DNA of 64,000 nucleotides from an uncultured Psychrobacter sp. (GTDB taxonomy: Bacteria; Pseudomonadota; Gammaproteobacteria; Pseudomonadales; Moraxellaceae). Made by a program: the position numbers and the translations under genes. Shown one piece after another: positions 1 through 9,340 of this stretch. The stretch covers positions 1 through 64,000 of the forward strand of contig NZ_CANMAH010000002.1 of the NCBI RefSeq assembly GCF_947495825.1. Direction: 5' to 3'. The notes under the pieces are model-generated. The model had not been told where the DNA came from. It saw only the letters and a list, made by a program, of their open reading frames with translations, and did not search any database. Positions within the stretch are counted from its first letter, which is position 1. Each line of letters begins with the position of its first letter.

Positions 1-145
1 CTCAGCAAAAATCCACACAAGTTGTTCTTTAGTTCTGCTTTTAAATAATGCCCTATACTGTCGTCCAGTAGTAGGTTGTTTACTCTATTGAGTAAGACTA
101 AATAGCGCTAAACCTATGTGGTTTATCCTATTTAGCGAGCCGACT
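1..145 (-). other. Probable rRNA operon leader running out of the window
   Basis: No coding capacity is seen. Read leftward, the region lies directly downstream of three tandem strong promoters. It contains a hairpin with arms at 99-114 and 120-134 (TAAATAG and TAAACC pairing with GGTTTA and CTATTTA) that could act as a boxB-like or processing stem. Nearer the edge, at about 10-25, the leftward strand reads TTGTGTGG, like the TGTGTGG that follows boxA in gammaproteobacterial rrn leaders. Inference: 16S rRNA begins a short distance beyond base 1. The 16S gene itself is not in the window, so this remains a prediction. Confidence 0.5.
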
Positions 146-173
146 ATCATATCACAATGGATTGGTTTGTCAA
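146..173 (-). promoter_or_regulatory. Tandem rrn-type promoter, gene-proximal copy
   Basis: On the leftward strand a perfect -35 hexamer TTGACA (168-173) and -10 TATGAT (146-151) are separated by 16 bp. The DNA upstream of the -35 box (174-190) is AT-rich like an UP element, and the bases after the -10 are GC-rich (AGTCGGCTCGC), as in stringently controlled stable-RNA promoters. Confidence 0.7.
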
Positions 174-215
174 GCTTTTTATTTAATTTGTTTCAGTAAG
201 TTAAGAAGTTGATTT

Positions 216-232
216 GACTAATATTATTAGTC
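216..232. repeat. Perfect 8-bp palindrome between tandem promoters
   Basis: GACTAATA and TATTAGTC flank a single central T. The site lies between the proximal and middle rrn-type promoters. It has no U-tract, so it looks more like a protein-binding dyad than a terminator; no known regulator is recognised. Confidence 0.4.
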
Positions 233-264
233 TTAATCTCGTCCTGTCCCTTAATGAGGTGCGT

Positions 265-292
265 ATTATAGACGCTTTAATTTGGAAGTCAA
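265..292 (-). promoter_or_regulatory. Tandem rrn-type promoter, middle copy
   Basis: On the leftward strand -35 TTGACT (287-292) and a perfect -10 TATAAT (265-270) are 16 bp apart. A very AT-rich tract (293-325) sits upstream as a likely UP element. Hexamers and spacing match the neighbouring promoters at 146-173 and 388-415, so the three look like one tandem array. Confidence 0.75.
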
Positions 293-387
293 GAATTAAT
301 TTAAAATATTTTAAAGTAATTGGTTAGGCTTCGGTTTTTAGAATAATAAGTCATTCTTTAACCTGCCTTCCCTTTCGACTGGGTGGC

Positions 388-415
388 ATTATACGCGCTT
401 TTAGATGGGGGTCAA
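388..415 (-). promoter_or_regulatory. Tandem rrn-type promoter, distal copy
   Basis: On the leftward strand -35 TTGACC (410-415) and a perfect -10 TATAAT (388-393) are 16 bp apart. The upstream bases (421-450) are an A/T tract resembling an UP element, and the discriminator is GC-rich (GCCACCC). It is the first of three promoters that fire away from pssA. Confidence 0.72.
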
Positions 416-530
416 GGGGGATATAAAAAATATTTAACATTTTTTTGATATTGAGCTTATTACACTCATTATATCTTTCTAACTGATTGTTATGGCTCAC
501 AATTTATATTTACCGTTATACTGCTATAAA

Positions 531-557
531 TCAAAAAGAGTCTACCTTTTGGTAAAC
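531..557 (-). terminator. Intrinsic terminator after pssA
   Basis: About 30 bases after the pssA stop the leftward strand forms a 7-bp stem (GTTTACC / GGTAGAC, with one G-U pair) around an AAAA loop, followed by TCTTTTTG. The stem is short. It would insulate the downstream rrn-type promoters from pssA transcription. Confidence 0.5.
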
Positions 558-585
558 CCCTTTTATTGTAAGAACATTAACTGTT

Positions 586-1458
586 TTAACTGCTAGCTTT
601 TGCCCTAATCGTAGTAACGATACCTGACAGCGCATATATAATACCAATCGCTAAAATACCAACTGGAATATCATATAGTATGATGCTCATAACCAATACA
701 CCAACGATGAGAACCACAAATGGGACTTTCTTTTTATCAAATTCTTTAAAACTATAGTATTTAATATTACTGACCATCAGCAAACCGCAGATAACAACCC
801 AAGCGGCAAACAAGAACATAACAGCAGTATCATATTGTCCGACCCATTCATTATGATCGACAGCAACCATAACAGCGGACGTGACCAATATAGCGGCCAA
901 TGGACTAGCTAAACCGACAAAGTATTTTTTATCGACTTCGCCTATCTGTACGTTAAACCGTGCCAAACGAAAGGCACCACAAGCCGTGAAAACGAAAGCA
1001 CAACCTAGTCCAAAGCGTCCTAAAGGCTCTAGGGCAAAGCTATAAATTAAGATAGCTGGCGCAATACCGAAGGCGAGCATATCGGCAAGAGAGTCGTACT
1101 GCTCACCAAAGGGGCTTTGTGCATTAAGCATACGTGCGACTCGGCCATCAGCCCCATCAAGAATGGCGGATAAAAAAATTGCTAAGGATGCTTTGTAAAA
1201 TTCACCTTGGGTACTAGCCAAAATCGAATAAAAGCCAGATAACAGTGACAATGTGGTTATCAAGTTTGGCGCTAAATAGACACCGCGGCTGACCACAGGC
1301 TTACCTTCTGCAACTTCTGTCTCAATCACCTCAAAAGTTAAGCCATCGTAATTATCATTATCCGCTAAGCGAATATTAAATTCATGCTCATCAATAAAAG
1401 GCGGCTGAGTCGCTGCGCTGTCGTTTAGGTTATTGTGAGGTGGCTGCTCGGTCGTCAT
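586..1458 (-). CDS. pssA: CDP-diacylglycerol--serine O-phosphatidyltransferase
   Basis: This inner-membrane enzyme joins CDP-diacylglycerol and serine to give phosphatidylserine, the precursor of phosphatidylethanolamine. The full CDP-alcohol phosphotransferase signature is visible at residues 101-126 (D-x2-DG-x2-AR-x8-G-x3-D-x3-D), with all the metal-binding aspartates. Several hydrophobic helices surround it, and the N-terminal 45 residues are polar. A TTG seven codons upstream would lengthen the frame, but the ATG at 1458 has AAGGA seven bases before it, lying across the rlmJ stop codon, so that start is chosen (290 residues). It is probably cotranscribed with rlmJ, 10 bp upstream. Confidence 0.93.
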   Translation of the reverse strand: MTTEQPPHNNLNDSAATQPPFIDEHEFNIRLADNDNYDGLTFEVIETEVAEGKPVVSRGVYLAPNLITTLSLLSGFYSILASTQGEFYKASLAIFLSAILDGADGRVARMLNAQSPFGEQYDSLADMLAFGIAPAILIYSFALEPLGRFGLGCAFVFTACGAFRLARFNVQIGEVDKKYFVGLASPLAAILVTSAVMVAVDHNEWVGQYDTAVMFLFAAWVVICGLLMVSNIKYYSFKEFDKKKVPFVVLIVGVLVMSIILYDIPVGILAIGIIYALSGIVTTIRAKASS

Positions 1459-1468
1459 AATGGTATCC

Positions 1469-2353
1469 TTATTCGCCAACTAGCCAGCGTACATTGGTTG
1501 CACTATCAGGCGTTAAGTTTGGCGCATCAGCTACTTTTAAAGCAGGCTGTAAAAACCGTAATATTTCACGTGCATGATTGTCAAACTGCCACGGCGGATT
1601 GATTACCAAAAGCCCCGTTCCATTGAGACCAACGGCAACATCGTTTGGATAAATATTTAGCTCACAGATCAGTTGGCGTCTCATCTCTGTACGCTTGAGT
1701 TTTTTGTAAAACAGCTCTACAGCTTCGATGTTTTTGATCGGGAACCATAAGGCATAAGTACCTTGTGGCCACTTGTTATAAGCAGCAACGAGTAAATTGA
1801 TAAGACGCGTAAAGTCTTTATGCTCTTGTTCATAAGGAGGGTCTAGAAAAATAAGGCCGCGGCGCTCGGCTGGTGGAATCACGGCGGTGACTCCTTCAAA
1901 CGCATCACGATGATGAATGCCTATTGGTAGTTTATACAATTGGTAGTTGAGCGCGTCATACTCGCTGGCTTTTGCCTCAAACGCTTCACCGCGTACGCCA
2001 GTGTCTGGGTTTTTTTCAATATGATGAGCAATCCACCATGGCGAACCAGGGTAGACTTTATTATCATAAGTAGATTTGGCCTGCTTGATGCCTTCCATAT
2101 AATCTTTGACAGCCGCTGGTGCTTGCGCCATTTCAGCATCATCAAGCTTTAGCAACGCTTTAATGCCACCTTCGGCTTCTCCAGTTTTGCGCGCTTCTTC
2201 ACTGCTTAGTGAATAAAGACCGCGACCACCGTAAGCATCGAGCGTATAAAAAGGTTTGTTTTTTTGGCTCAGCTGATTAAGCAGTTGTACCAATAAAATG
2301 TGTTTCACCACATCAGCAAAGTTACCAGCGTGGTAGGCGTGTTTATAGTTCAT
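1469..2353 (-). CDS. rlmJ: 23S rRNA (adenine-2030-N6)-methyltransferase
   Basis: RlmJ methylates N6 of A2030 in 23S rRNA using S-adenosylmethionine. The protein begins with the family's characteristic MNYKHAYHAGNFADVVKH and carries the N6-adenine methyltransferase DPPY motif at 171-174. At 294 residues it is slightly longer than the E. coli protein (about 280). It stands immediately upstream of pssA on the same strand. The assignment rests on strong recognition of the N-terminus and the catalytic motif. Confidence 0.93.
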   Translation of the reverse strand: MNYKHAYHAGNFADVVKHILLVQLLNQLSQKNKPFYTLDAYGGRGLYSLSSEEARKTGEAEGGIKALLKLDDAEMAQAPAAVKDYMEGIKQAKSTYDNKVYPGSPWWIAHHIEKNPDTGVRGEAFEAKASEYDALNYQLYKLPIGIHHRDAFEGVTAVIPPAERRGLIFLDPPYEQEHKDFTRLINLLVAAYNKWPQGTYALWFPIKNIEAVELFYKKLKRTEMRRQLICELNIYPNDVAVGLNGTGLLVINPPWQFDNHAREILRFLQPALKVADAPNLTPDSATNVRWLVGE

Positions 2354-2483
2354 AATCTCAAAAGTTTAAATAAGAAAAATTGCATCTATGGTAGCATAGG
2401 CAGCGGAAAAGATAATGTGGTTTTGGTAAGCGCTTTTAATAAAAGGGCTTTGAATGCCAGCTAATTGACAATAGCGAGGTGAG

Positions 2484-3236
2484 ATGACTAAGATTATTAG
2501 CAACCTAAATGTGACAGAGCTGGTGGTCAATCATCCGATAGGTCCTGACAATCCGCCGCAGCTTGCGCCTTGCACCGATAAAACCAGCGAAAAACCGCTC
2601 ACTCAAGATGTTTTGCAGATGTCCGACTTTACTGTCAGTTGGGCAGATAAATTATCCGATAAACAGCTAGATAGGTTTGTGACTGATGGCTGGATAGTGG
2701 TGGATGAAGTGTTTGATTATGCGGCATTACAGGCTTTGCAAGCAGAGAGTGGTTTTGTTGAATATCGTGATGCCGAACTGACAGCTGGTGTGCGCATCAG
2801 TGACATACGCGGTGACCGCATTCGCTGGATCACAAAAAACTTCTTTGCAGGTTATTTTTATCTACAGAGTATCAATGCGCTTGCCACTTTGTTCAATCAA
2901 AGCTTGTTCGCAGGTATTCGTCATAGTGAAGCGCACTATGCCTGCTATCCGGCAGGCTTTGGCTATAAATGGCACAGCGACAATCCTGCGGGCCGCGATG
3001 AGCGCGTTATCTCAGCGGTTTTTTATCTTAATGATGAATGGACAGCCAGCGATGGCGGCGCGTTAGAAATCATTGATAAACATGGCAGCCATCACAGTGT
3101 CATGCCTGTTGCTAATCGACTGGTCATATTTGATAGCGATTTGCAACATCAAGTACAGATCGCTCATCGGCAACGCTACTCTATCGCAACATGGATGCGC
3201 CGAGATGGTTTGGTGCCGTTTGTTGAAGAGGGTTAA
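2484..3236 (+). CDS. 2OG-Fe(II) oxygenase, prolyl-4-hydroxylase-like
   Basis: The fold is that of the 2-oxoglutarate/Fe(II) dioxygenases. The iron triad can be read as H164-x-D166 and H222, and R231 is placed to bind 2-oxoglutarate. The double-stranded beta-helix core occupies roughly residues 145-240. The first 50 residues are a poorly conserved polar extension. The ATG has AGGTGAG just upstream. Related bacterial proteins hydroxylate protein or small-molecule substrates, but the substrate here cannot be told from sequence. It is transcribed divergently from rlmJ. Confidence 0.82.
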   Translation: MTKIISNLNVTELVVNHPIGPDNPPQLAPCTDKTSEKPLTQDVLQMSDFTVSWADKLSDKQLDRFVTDGWIVVDEVFDYAALQALQAESGFVEYRDAELTAGVRISDIRGDRIRWITKNFFAGYFYLQSINALATLFNQSLFAGIRHSEAHYACYPAGFGYKWHSDNPAGRDERVISAVFYLNDEWTASDGGALEIIDKHGSHHSVMPVANRLVIFDSDLQHQVQIAHRQRYSIATWMRRDGLVPFVEEG

Positions 3237-3250
3237 GTAAGCTATTTATT

Positions 3251-4548
<1,298 letters not shown>

Positions 4549-4565
4549 TCGTAAATGATAAAAGC

Positions 4566-4602
4566 AAAAAAGCGCCATCTCATTTAGATTTGGCGCTTTT
4601 CT
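4566..4602. terminator. Bidirectional terminator after dapE
   Basis: AAAAGCGCCA (4568-4577) pairs with TGGCGCTTTT (4591-4600) around a 13-base loop. A and T tracts on the two sides allow function in both directions, ending dapE and the leftward gene at 4729. Confidence 0.8.
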
Positions 4603-4728
4603 CTATTTTCGAGTTTGTTATTGCTTTACTATTTTTGCTTATGCATTCTCTTACTTAATAGAACTAAATCTTAGATGATAATCACTACTTTAGGAATATA
4701 CAATAAAACAATTCTTATTTAATTAGCA

Positions 4729-5871
4729 TTAGCTCTCATCTATATATTCAGGTACAGATATGGTTCCGCTGTCCGTAAGAAAATAAGTTTGACGCATCGG
4801 TTTAAATGGTGACTCTTTTGCTACATCCAACGAAAGATTAGACAGTAACCCAAATACAATATGTGCATATTCTAAGCAATCATATTTCCCACGACTATTT
4901 AAAGAGTTTTGTCGAAGCTCTGAAAACTGTTCAATGTATTTGTCGAAATGGTTTCTCTTACTACGGTCACTATATAATTCTGAGGGATTATCAGGTAAAG
5001 GGAAACGGACTGAAACCATCTCTTTAGAATCTGGTAAAACTAAATATTCTTGAATAGCATATAAGGGAAAGTTAGCCAAATTGATAGGAGCAGAGTGCAT
5101 TACTAAATCACGATACTGGCCTAACTCATATAACCAACCTCCTTCACTCATCTCAATTTCAAAATAAGATTCTAATTCAGATTGTTTTTCAATTTCTTTT
5201 AAAGATTTGAATAATCCACTTGCTGAAGTTATTTCATACTTATAATTTTTACGAATCTCTCTGATTCTTTCTTTTAGAGAGCCTTTGCCAGAATAGTTAT
5301 ACACATACTCACATAAGTAGTCGCGCAGTATTCCAGCATCAAACAAAAAAGAGTGAAATTCCTGATAAACTAAATCAGTGAAACCATCCTGAAAACGTTG
5401 TCCATTTTTAAAACTATTTTTCAAAGCTAGCGCATTTAACTGATTATGATAAGCCAAGCAAAGGTTTCTCAAACGGTTATTTATTGAATTTAACTGAAAG
5501 TTAATTCTATTAGAAATATCATATGCGAGACCATTTTTATTGTGAAATGCTGATAAAGATAAACTAGCCCACTTATCCATAGCATCCCAATTAGGCCATA
5601 TAGTGTCCTGTTCGACATAGCCTCTGAACTGCATTGGTGCTTTACCAGTAGCCTCAAGAGGGTTAGTTATAAAATCAACTCCTACAATCAATAAACTACA
5701 TTTTTTAAGAGCATAATATAATTTACCAAATGTCTCTATTGTGATTTCACATACTTTCCCATCTATAGTTTTAGGCCATAATGTGATCACGTCACTTAGC
5801 GGTTCATTAGTAGCAAGAACTCCACCCGACAAATATACGATTCTTCCGCAATATGGCCAATCTTTATTCAT
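4729..5871 (-). CDS. Hypothetical protein, possible HEPN-fold
   Basis: I do not recognise this 380-residue protein with confidence. It is soluble and largely helical from about residue 95, rich in aromatic and charged residues. It contains R254-D-L-V-M-H259, which fits the R-x4-6-H motif of HEPN RNases within a long helical region, so a HEPN-type domain is an inference worth testing. The coding sequence is visibly more AT-rich than its neighbours. ATG 5871 has AGGAT six bases upstream. It follows the GyrI-like gene by 26 bp and may be cotranscribed with it. No partner antitoxin-like gene is evident. Confidence 0.6.
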   Translation of the reverse strand: MNKDWPYCGRIVYLSGGVLATNEPLSDVITLWPKTIDGKVCEITIETFGKLYYALKKCSLLIVGVDFITNPLEATGKAPMQFRGYVEQDTIWPNWDAMDKWASLSLSAFHNKNGLAYDISNRINFQLNSINNRLRNLCLAYHNQLNALALKNSFKNGQRFQDGFTDLVYQEFHSFLFDAGILRDYLCEYVYNYSGKGSLKERIREIRKNYKYEITSASGLFKSLKEIEKQSELESYFEIEMSEGGWLYELGQYRDLVMHSAPINLANFPLYAIQEYLVLPDSKEMVSVRFPLPDNPSELYSDRSKRNHFDKYIEQFSELRQNSLNSRGKYDCLEYAHIVFGLLSNLSLDVAKESPFKPMRQTYFLTDSGTISVPEYIDES

Positions 5872-5897
5872 AGTTATCCTATAATCTAACGATGGAT

Positions 5898-6392
5898 TTA
5901 CTTAATACCTATATAAAGGTCGACTTGGTCGTACTCTAAATTCCCATCGATATAGTGCTCAAAGTCTACATCAAAGTTGCGAGTGTGCTCACAGTTTGGA
6001 TCATTAAAGTACTCCCATGCCTTTTCCCAAGCGTTCATCACCGTATTTGGCATATTGCCTGTTTCAGAGAAAACCAAATACTTGCCTGCAGGAATATTTA
6101 CCGCGACCAAGCCGCCTGCAGGATTAAGAGCGTTTGATGCCTCAGCTTCACCCGTCACCTCCCAACTGGCCACCACATCAAAAGCGCCGACCAAATCATC
6201 GCTCTCATAATTGTGGTAAACGCCATAAATATCTTCACCTTCAGGCAAGTCGCCTATGTGGTTTTGATAAAATTTTTGCCATAAGCGGCCCAGTTTCGCC
6301 GTTTCATGGCTAATTTCAGCGTGATTGGTGGTACGAATGCTAATACCCTTACAAGCTATCGCTTCGGCTAACTCTTTAATTTGAGACGTCAT
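5898..6392 (-). CDS. GyrI-like / AraC effector-binding domain protein
   Basis: The 164-residue protein consists of a single GyrI-like small-molecule-binding domain with no DNA-binding region. Family features are the central GAFDVVASWEV strand, the segment NIPAGKYLVFSETG, and the later N-AWEKAWEYF helix, ending with an acidic strand that reads YIGIK. Stand-alone members bind hydrophobic ligands, act on toxic compounds or inhibit gyrase. The role here is not deducible. It lies between iscX and the unknown gene at 4729, all leftward. Confidence 0.8.
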   Translation of the reverse strand: MTSQIKELAEAIACKGISIRTTNHAEISHETAKLGRLWQKFYQNHIGDLPEGEDIYGVYHNYESDDLVGAFDVVASWEVTGEAEASNALNPAGGLVAVNIPAGKYLVFSETGNMPNTVMNAWEKAWEYFNDPNCEHTRNFDVDFEHYIDGNLEYDQVDLYIGIK

Positions 6393-6457
6393 GATGCTGC
6401 CTGCCCTGTTGTTCTCTGTTATTGTTATTCGATGTACTGTTAAAGAAGAAAATGGCC

Positions 6458-6667
6458 TTAATCAGCTTCATCTATCCAATTCATCTGAATGGCTTCTAAA
6501 ATACCTTCGTTTGAGCGCTGCGGATCATCATCAAAGCCTTCAAGCTCAGTCACCCAGCGGTGCAAATCAGTAAAACGAATGTACTGCGGGTCGACCTCTG
6601 GAAACTTCTCATAAAGCTCAATGGCGATATCAAGGCTGTCTGTCCATTTTAGTTTTTGCGGGGTCAT
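6458..6667 (-). CDS. iscX: Fe-S cluster assembly protein IscX
   Basis: IscX is a small acidic protein that binds IscS and iron and modulates cluster assembly on IscU. The 69-residue sequence carries the hallmark segments [19 protein letters not shown] and the DDDPQ motif, and it aligns end to end with E. coli IscX. AAGGAG lies five bases before the ATG. In many bacteria iscX ends the isc operon; here it stands apart from any other isc gene. Confidence 0.92.
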   Translation of the reverse strand: MTPQKLKWTDSLDIAIELYEKFPEVDPQYIRFTDLHRWVTELEGFDDDPQRSNEGILEAIQMNWIDEAD

Positions 6668-6816
6668 GGTGGCTCCTTAGCTTGTGTTAGTTAAAAATAT
6701 TACGTTGAGTGGTGCGATCGCTTGTCGGTTCTTTTATCGATTTAGCAGCCTACATCGTACCAAACTTCGGCAGCCGATTATAGCCATGTTGTTTCGCCAA
6801 ACTGCCTTAAGGTCAG

Positions 6817-7356
6817 CTAGTGAGCAATTGGCGCAGACTTTATCGCTACTTGATGCGCATTCCATGAGTCGATGACATCATTGGTCTGCTCGCCGAGCAT
6901 ATCCAATACCGCCGGCGCGCACTTACCTTTTTTATCGGTCAAGACAAACTTCGTCATCCCAATACCCATCAGTTGATGTTTGACAAAAAACCGCGTTTCA
7001 AAATACACGTATTTTTTATCCCAACCGACAAGCGCGCTATTTACCGCCATTTTATTAAGAAATTTGATTTCTTTAAGATAAACCATCTCTTGCATGGCGA
7101 TAATCCAGCCAAGATTTTTCATCCCTTTTTGATGACAGCAAGTCATCAGCCAGTTGGTGATGTTTAATTCTATAAAGGACAAATAACGATAATTGGGCAG
7201 ATGATCGCGAAACCCCATATCGTGCGGCAAGACACGGTACTGACGTACTATCGGTGCGGCCAACATCTCGGCGCTCAGACGCTGTTTTACTGACTGTTTA
7301 TTACGCTGCTGTTTTAGCAAACTGATCATAATAAAAAAACGTATCAACATGTTCAT
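6817..7356 (-). CDS. Thioesterase-family hot-dog protein
   Basis: The 179-residue protein resembles acyl-CoA thioesterases of the 4-hydroxybenzoyl-CoA/YbgC type. The region HDMGFRDHLPNYRYLSFIEL at 45-64 corresponds to the hot-dog active-site segment, followed by a strand containing FETRFFVKHQLMGIG. The N-terminus is hydrophobic (MLIRFFIMISLL) and could anchor it to the membrane. An alternative ATG lies two codons in. The substrate is unknown. It is upstream of iscX on the same strand, 149 bp away. Confidence 0.75.
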   Translation of the reverse strand: MNMLIRFFIMISLLKQQRNKQSVKQRLSAEMLAAPIVRQYRVLPHDMGFRDHLPNYRYLSFIELNITNWLMTCCHQKGMKNLGWIIAMQEMVYLKEIKFLNKMAVNSALVGWDKKYVYFETRFFVKHQLMGIGMTKFVLTDKKGKCAPAVLDMLGEQTNDVIDSWNAHQVAIKSAPIAH

Positions 7357-7423
7357 AAATGACTCTCTTAATTCTGATTTTGTATAAGATCTAACTGAAT
7401 AGAAAGATGGCCTACCTTAACGC

Positions 7424-7449
7424 AAAAAAGCCACCTAAGTGACTTTTTT
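7424..7449 (-). terminator. Terminator of the pnt operon
   Basis: On the leftward strand AAAAAAGTCAC pairs with GTGGCTTTTTT around a four-base loop (one U-G pair), ending in a U-tract. It lies about 50 bases after the pntB stop. Confidence 0.7.
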
Positions 7450-7498
7450 ATTTAAGAAAACATACTTAAAACTTGTGCTAAAAAGCTGATTTTAGCGA

Positions 7499-8899
7499 TT
7501 AATGACCGCCGTCATTAATACTACGAACCATCTCTTCCACCATCTTTTTGGCATCGCCAAAGATCATCATGGTTTTGTCCATATAGAAGAGGCTGTTATC
7601 AAGACCTGCATAGCCGGTGCTCATCGAACGCTTGATAACCATGACCGTCTGCGCTTTAGTGACTTCCAAAATCGGCATACCAAAGATAGGTGAAGATGGG
7701 TCTTCTTTTGCTGATGGGTTGACGACGTCGTTGGCACCGATGACCAAGACCACATCGGTACTGGCAAAGTCGGAATTGATCTCATCCATCTCTAGGATAT
7801 CGTCATAAGGCACGTCGGCTTCTGCCAATAGTACGTTCATGTGCCCTGGCATACGACCAGCAACAGGGTGAATGGCAAAGCGAACGTTGACGCCTTCGTC
7901 TTTTAGTAGCTCATATAGCTCTTTTACCGCGTTTTGCGCGCGGCCTTGTGCCATACCGTAACCTGGTACGATGACCACGTTACTGGCATTGGACATGAGG
8001 AACCCTGCATCTTCTGCTGAGCCTGCTTTGTATGTTTTTGGTGCGCCATCATCACCGCCAGCAGCGGCCGCTGACGTGCCCATACCGCCAAATAGGACAT
8101 TGAGCAGTGAGCGATTCATGGCTTTACACATGATATAAGACAAAATCGCACCTGATGAACCGACGAGCGAACCTGCGATAATAAGCATTGAGTTGCCCAG
8201 CGTAAAGCCAATACCTGCTGCCGCCCAACCTGAAAATGAGTTCAGTAACGACACAACCACTGGCATGTCACCGCCGCCGATGGGCGCAATCCACATCCAG
8301 CCAAAGATCACTGCAATCACTGCCATCGCATAAAACGCGGGCAAGGAATCAGTGACAAAATACACCCCGCCAAACCCAATCATCGCTATAAATAGCAACG
8401 CTTGGACAGGCTTTACCCAGCCGCCCGTGACTGTTTTTGCCCAGCTTTTTGCTGCAAGCTTACCAAAAGCAAAGACAGAGGCAGAAAAAGTAATCGCACC
8501 GATAAAGCAACCGATAAATAGCTCAACACGGGCAACCGCGCCATGCTGCTGCTCGGTATGCAGTACCGTGGCCAGCGCAATCGCCACCGCCGCCAAACCG
8601 ACAAATGAGTGCATCAACGCCACCGTTTCTGGCATTTGCGTCATCGCGACGGTTTTCGCTTTCCACATGCCGACGATGGCACCTAAGATCATCGCACCGA
8701 TGATCAACCACAGTACAGGGCCTTCTGCTAAGAAAAAGGTAGTGATAACGGCAATTGCCATCGCTGCCATACCAAAGCGGTTACCACGGATAGCTGTCTT
8801 TGGACTCGACAATCCGCGTAACGTTAAAACAAAGAGGATAGCGCCGACCAAATAAAACCAATCTGCATTGGTGGCAATAAATTGGGTTAAATCGTTCAT
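7499..8899 (-). CDS. pntB: NAD(P) transhydrogenase beta subunit
   Basis: PntB forms the second membrane half and the NADP(H)-binding domain III of the proton-translocating transhydrogenase, which uses the proton gradient to reduce NADP+ with NADH. About nine hydrophobic helices span residues 10-270. The C-terminal domain III contains the NADP-binding VPGYGMAQGRAQNAV and the later GANDVVNP loop. The length of 466 residues is typical. Its ATG overlaps the pntAB stop by four bases, so translation is coupled. Confidence 0.95.
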   Translation of the reverse strand: MNDLTQFIATNADWFYLVGAILFVLTLRGLSSPKTAIRGNRFGMAAMAIAVITTFFLAEGPVLWLIIGAMILGAIVGMWKAKTVAMTQMPETVALMHSFVGLAAVAIALATVLHTEQQHGAVARVELFIGCFIGAITFSASVFAFGKLAAKSWAKTVTGGWVKPVQALLFIAMIGFGGVYFVTDSLPAFYAMAVIAVIFGWMWIAPIGGGDMPVVVSLLNSFSGWAAAGIGFTLGNSMLIIAGSLVGSSGAILSYIMCKAMNRSLLNVLFGGMGTSAAAAGGDDGAPKTYKAGSAEDAGFLMSNASNVVIVPGYGMAQGRAQNAVKELYELLKDEGVNVRFAIHPVAGRMPGHMNVLLAEADVPYDDILEMDEINSDFASTDVVLVIGANDVVNPSAKEDPSSPIFGMPILEVTKAQTVMVIKRSMSTGYAGLDNSLFYMDKTMMIFGDAKKMVEEMVRSINDGGH

Positions 8900-9285
8900 G
8901 CATCACCTCCGCTTTTCGTCGAACTGGCTTCAAGAGCAGGTGCTTTTTTTGCTTTGGGTTTAAACATCGCGAGCATCCGCTCAGTCACTGCAAAACCACC
9001 GAAGATATTGATACTGGCCAAAAATACGGCAAAGGCACCAAGCAAACTGGTCGAGGTAAACATCGAGCCGTCGATATGGACAGTCTGTAGCATCGCACCG
9101 ACGATCACGATACTTGATAAGGCGTTGGTCACCGCCATCAATGGCGTATGCAGCGCTGGGGTCACGCCCCAGACGACGTAATATCCAACAAAGATAGCGA
9201 GTACAAATACGGTAAAAATCGCGACAAATGGTGTGCTACTCATGGCTGCACCGGCAGGCGCTGCCGCTAAAACGGTGGCAATCAT
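8896..9285 (-). CDS. pntAB: NAD(P) transhydrogenase subunit alpha part 2
   Basis: This 129-residue membrane protein is the separate C-terminal portion of the alpha subunit in three-subunit transhydrogenases. Three hydrophobic segments are visible (about 17-40, 47-66 and 77-95), including the conserved GVTPALHTPLMAVTNALSS. It completes the membrane channel together with PntB. The gene sits between pntAA (56 bp away) and pntB (four-base overlap). E. coli has these two alpha segments fused in one polypeptide. Confidence 0.93.
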   Translation of the reverse strand: MIATVLAAAPAGAAMSSTPFVAIFTVFVLAIFVGYYVVWGVTPALHTPLMAVTNALSSIVIVGAMLQTVHIDGSMFTSTSLLGAFAVFLASINIFGGFAVTERMLAMFKPKAKKAPALEASSTKSGGDA

Positions 9286-9340
9286 CTTATCCTCCTAAAA
9301 ATTTATTCGTGTCTGGCAAATGCATGGCGACCAGCAAGGG

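Noticed and set aside
1..145. Possibility that 16S rRNA itself is inside the window
   Set aside because: No 16S sequence is visible; only leader-like elements are present, so only the leader is called.
8352..8855. 167-codon rightward frame antisense to pntB
   Set aside because: It is a shadow of pntB, whose motifs and length are unambiguous.
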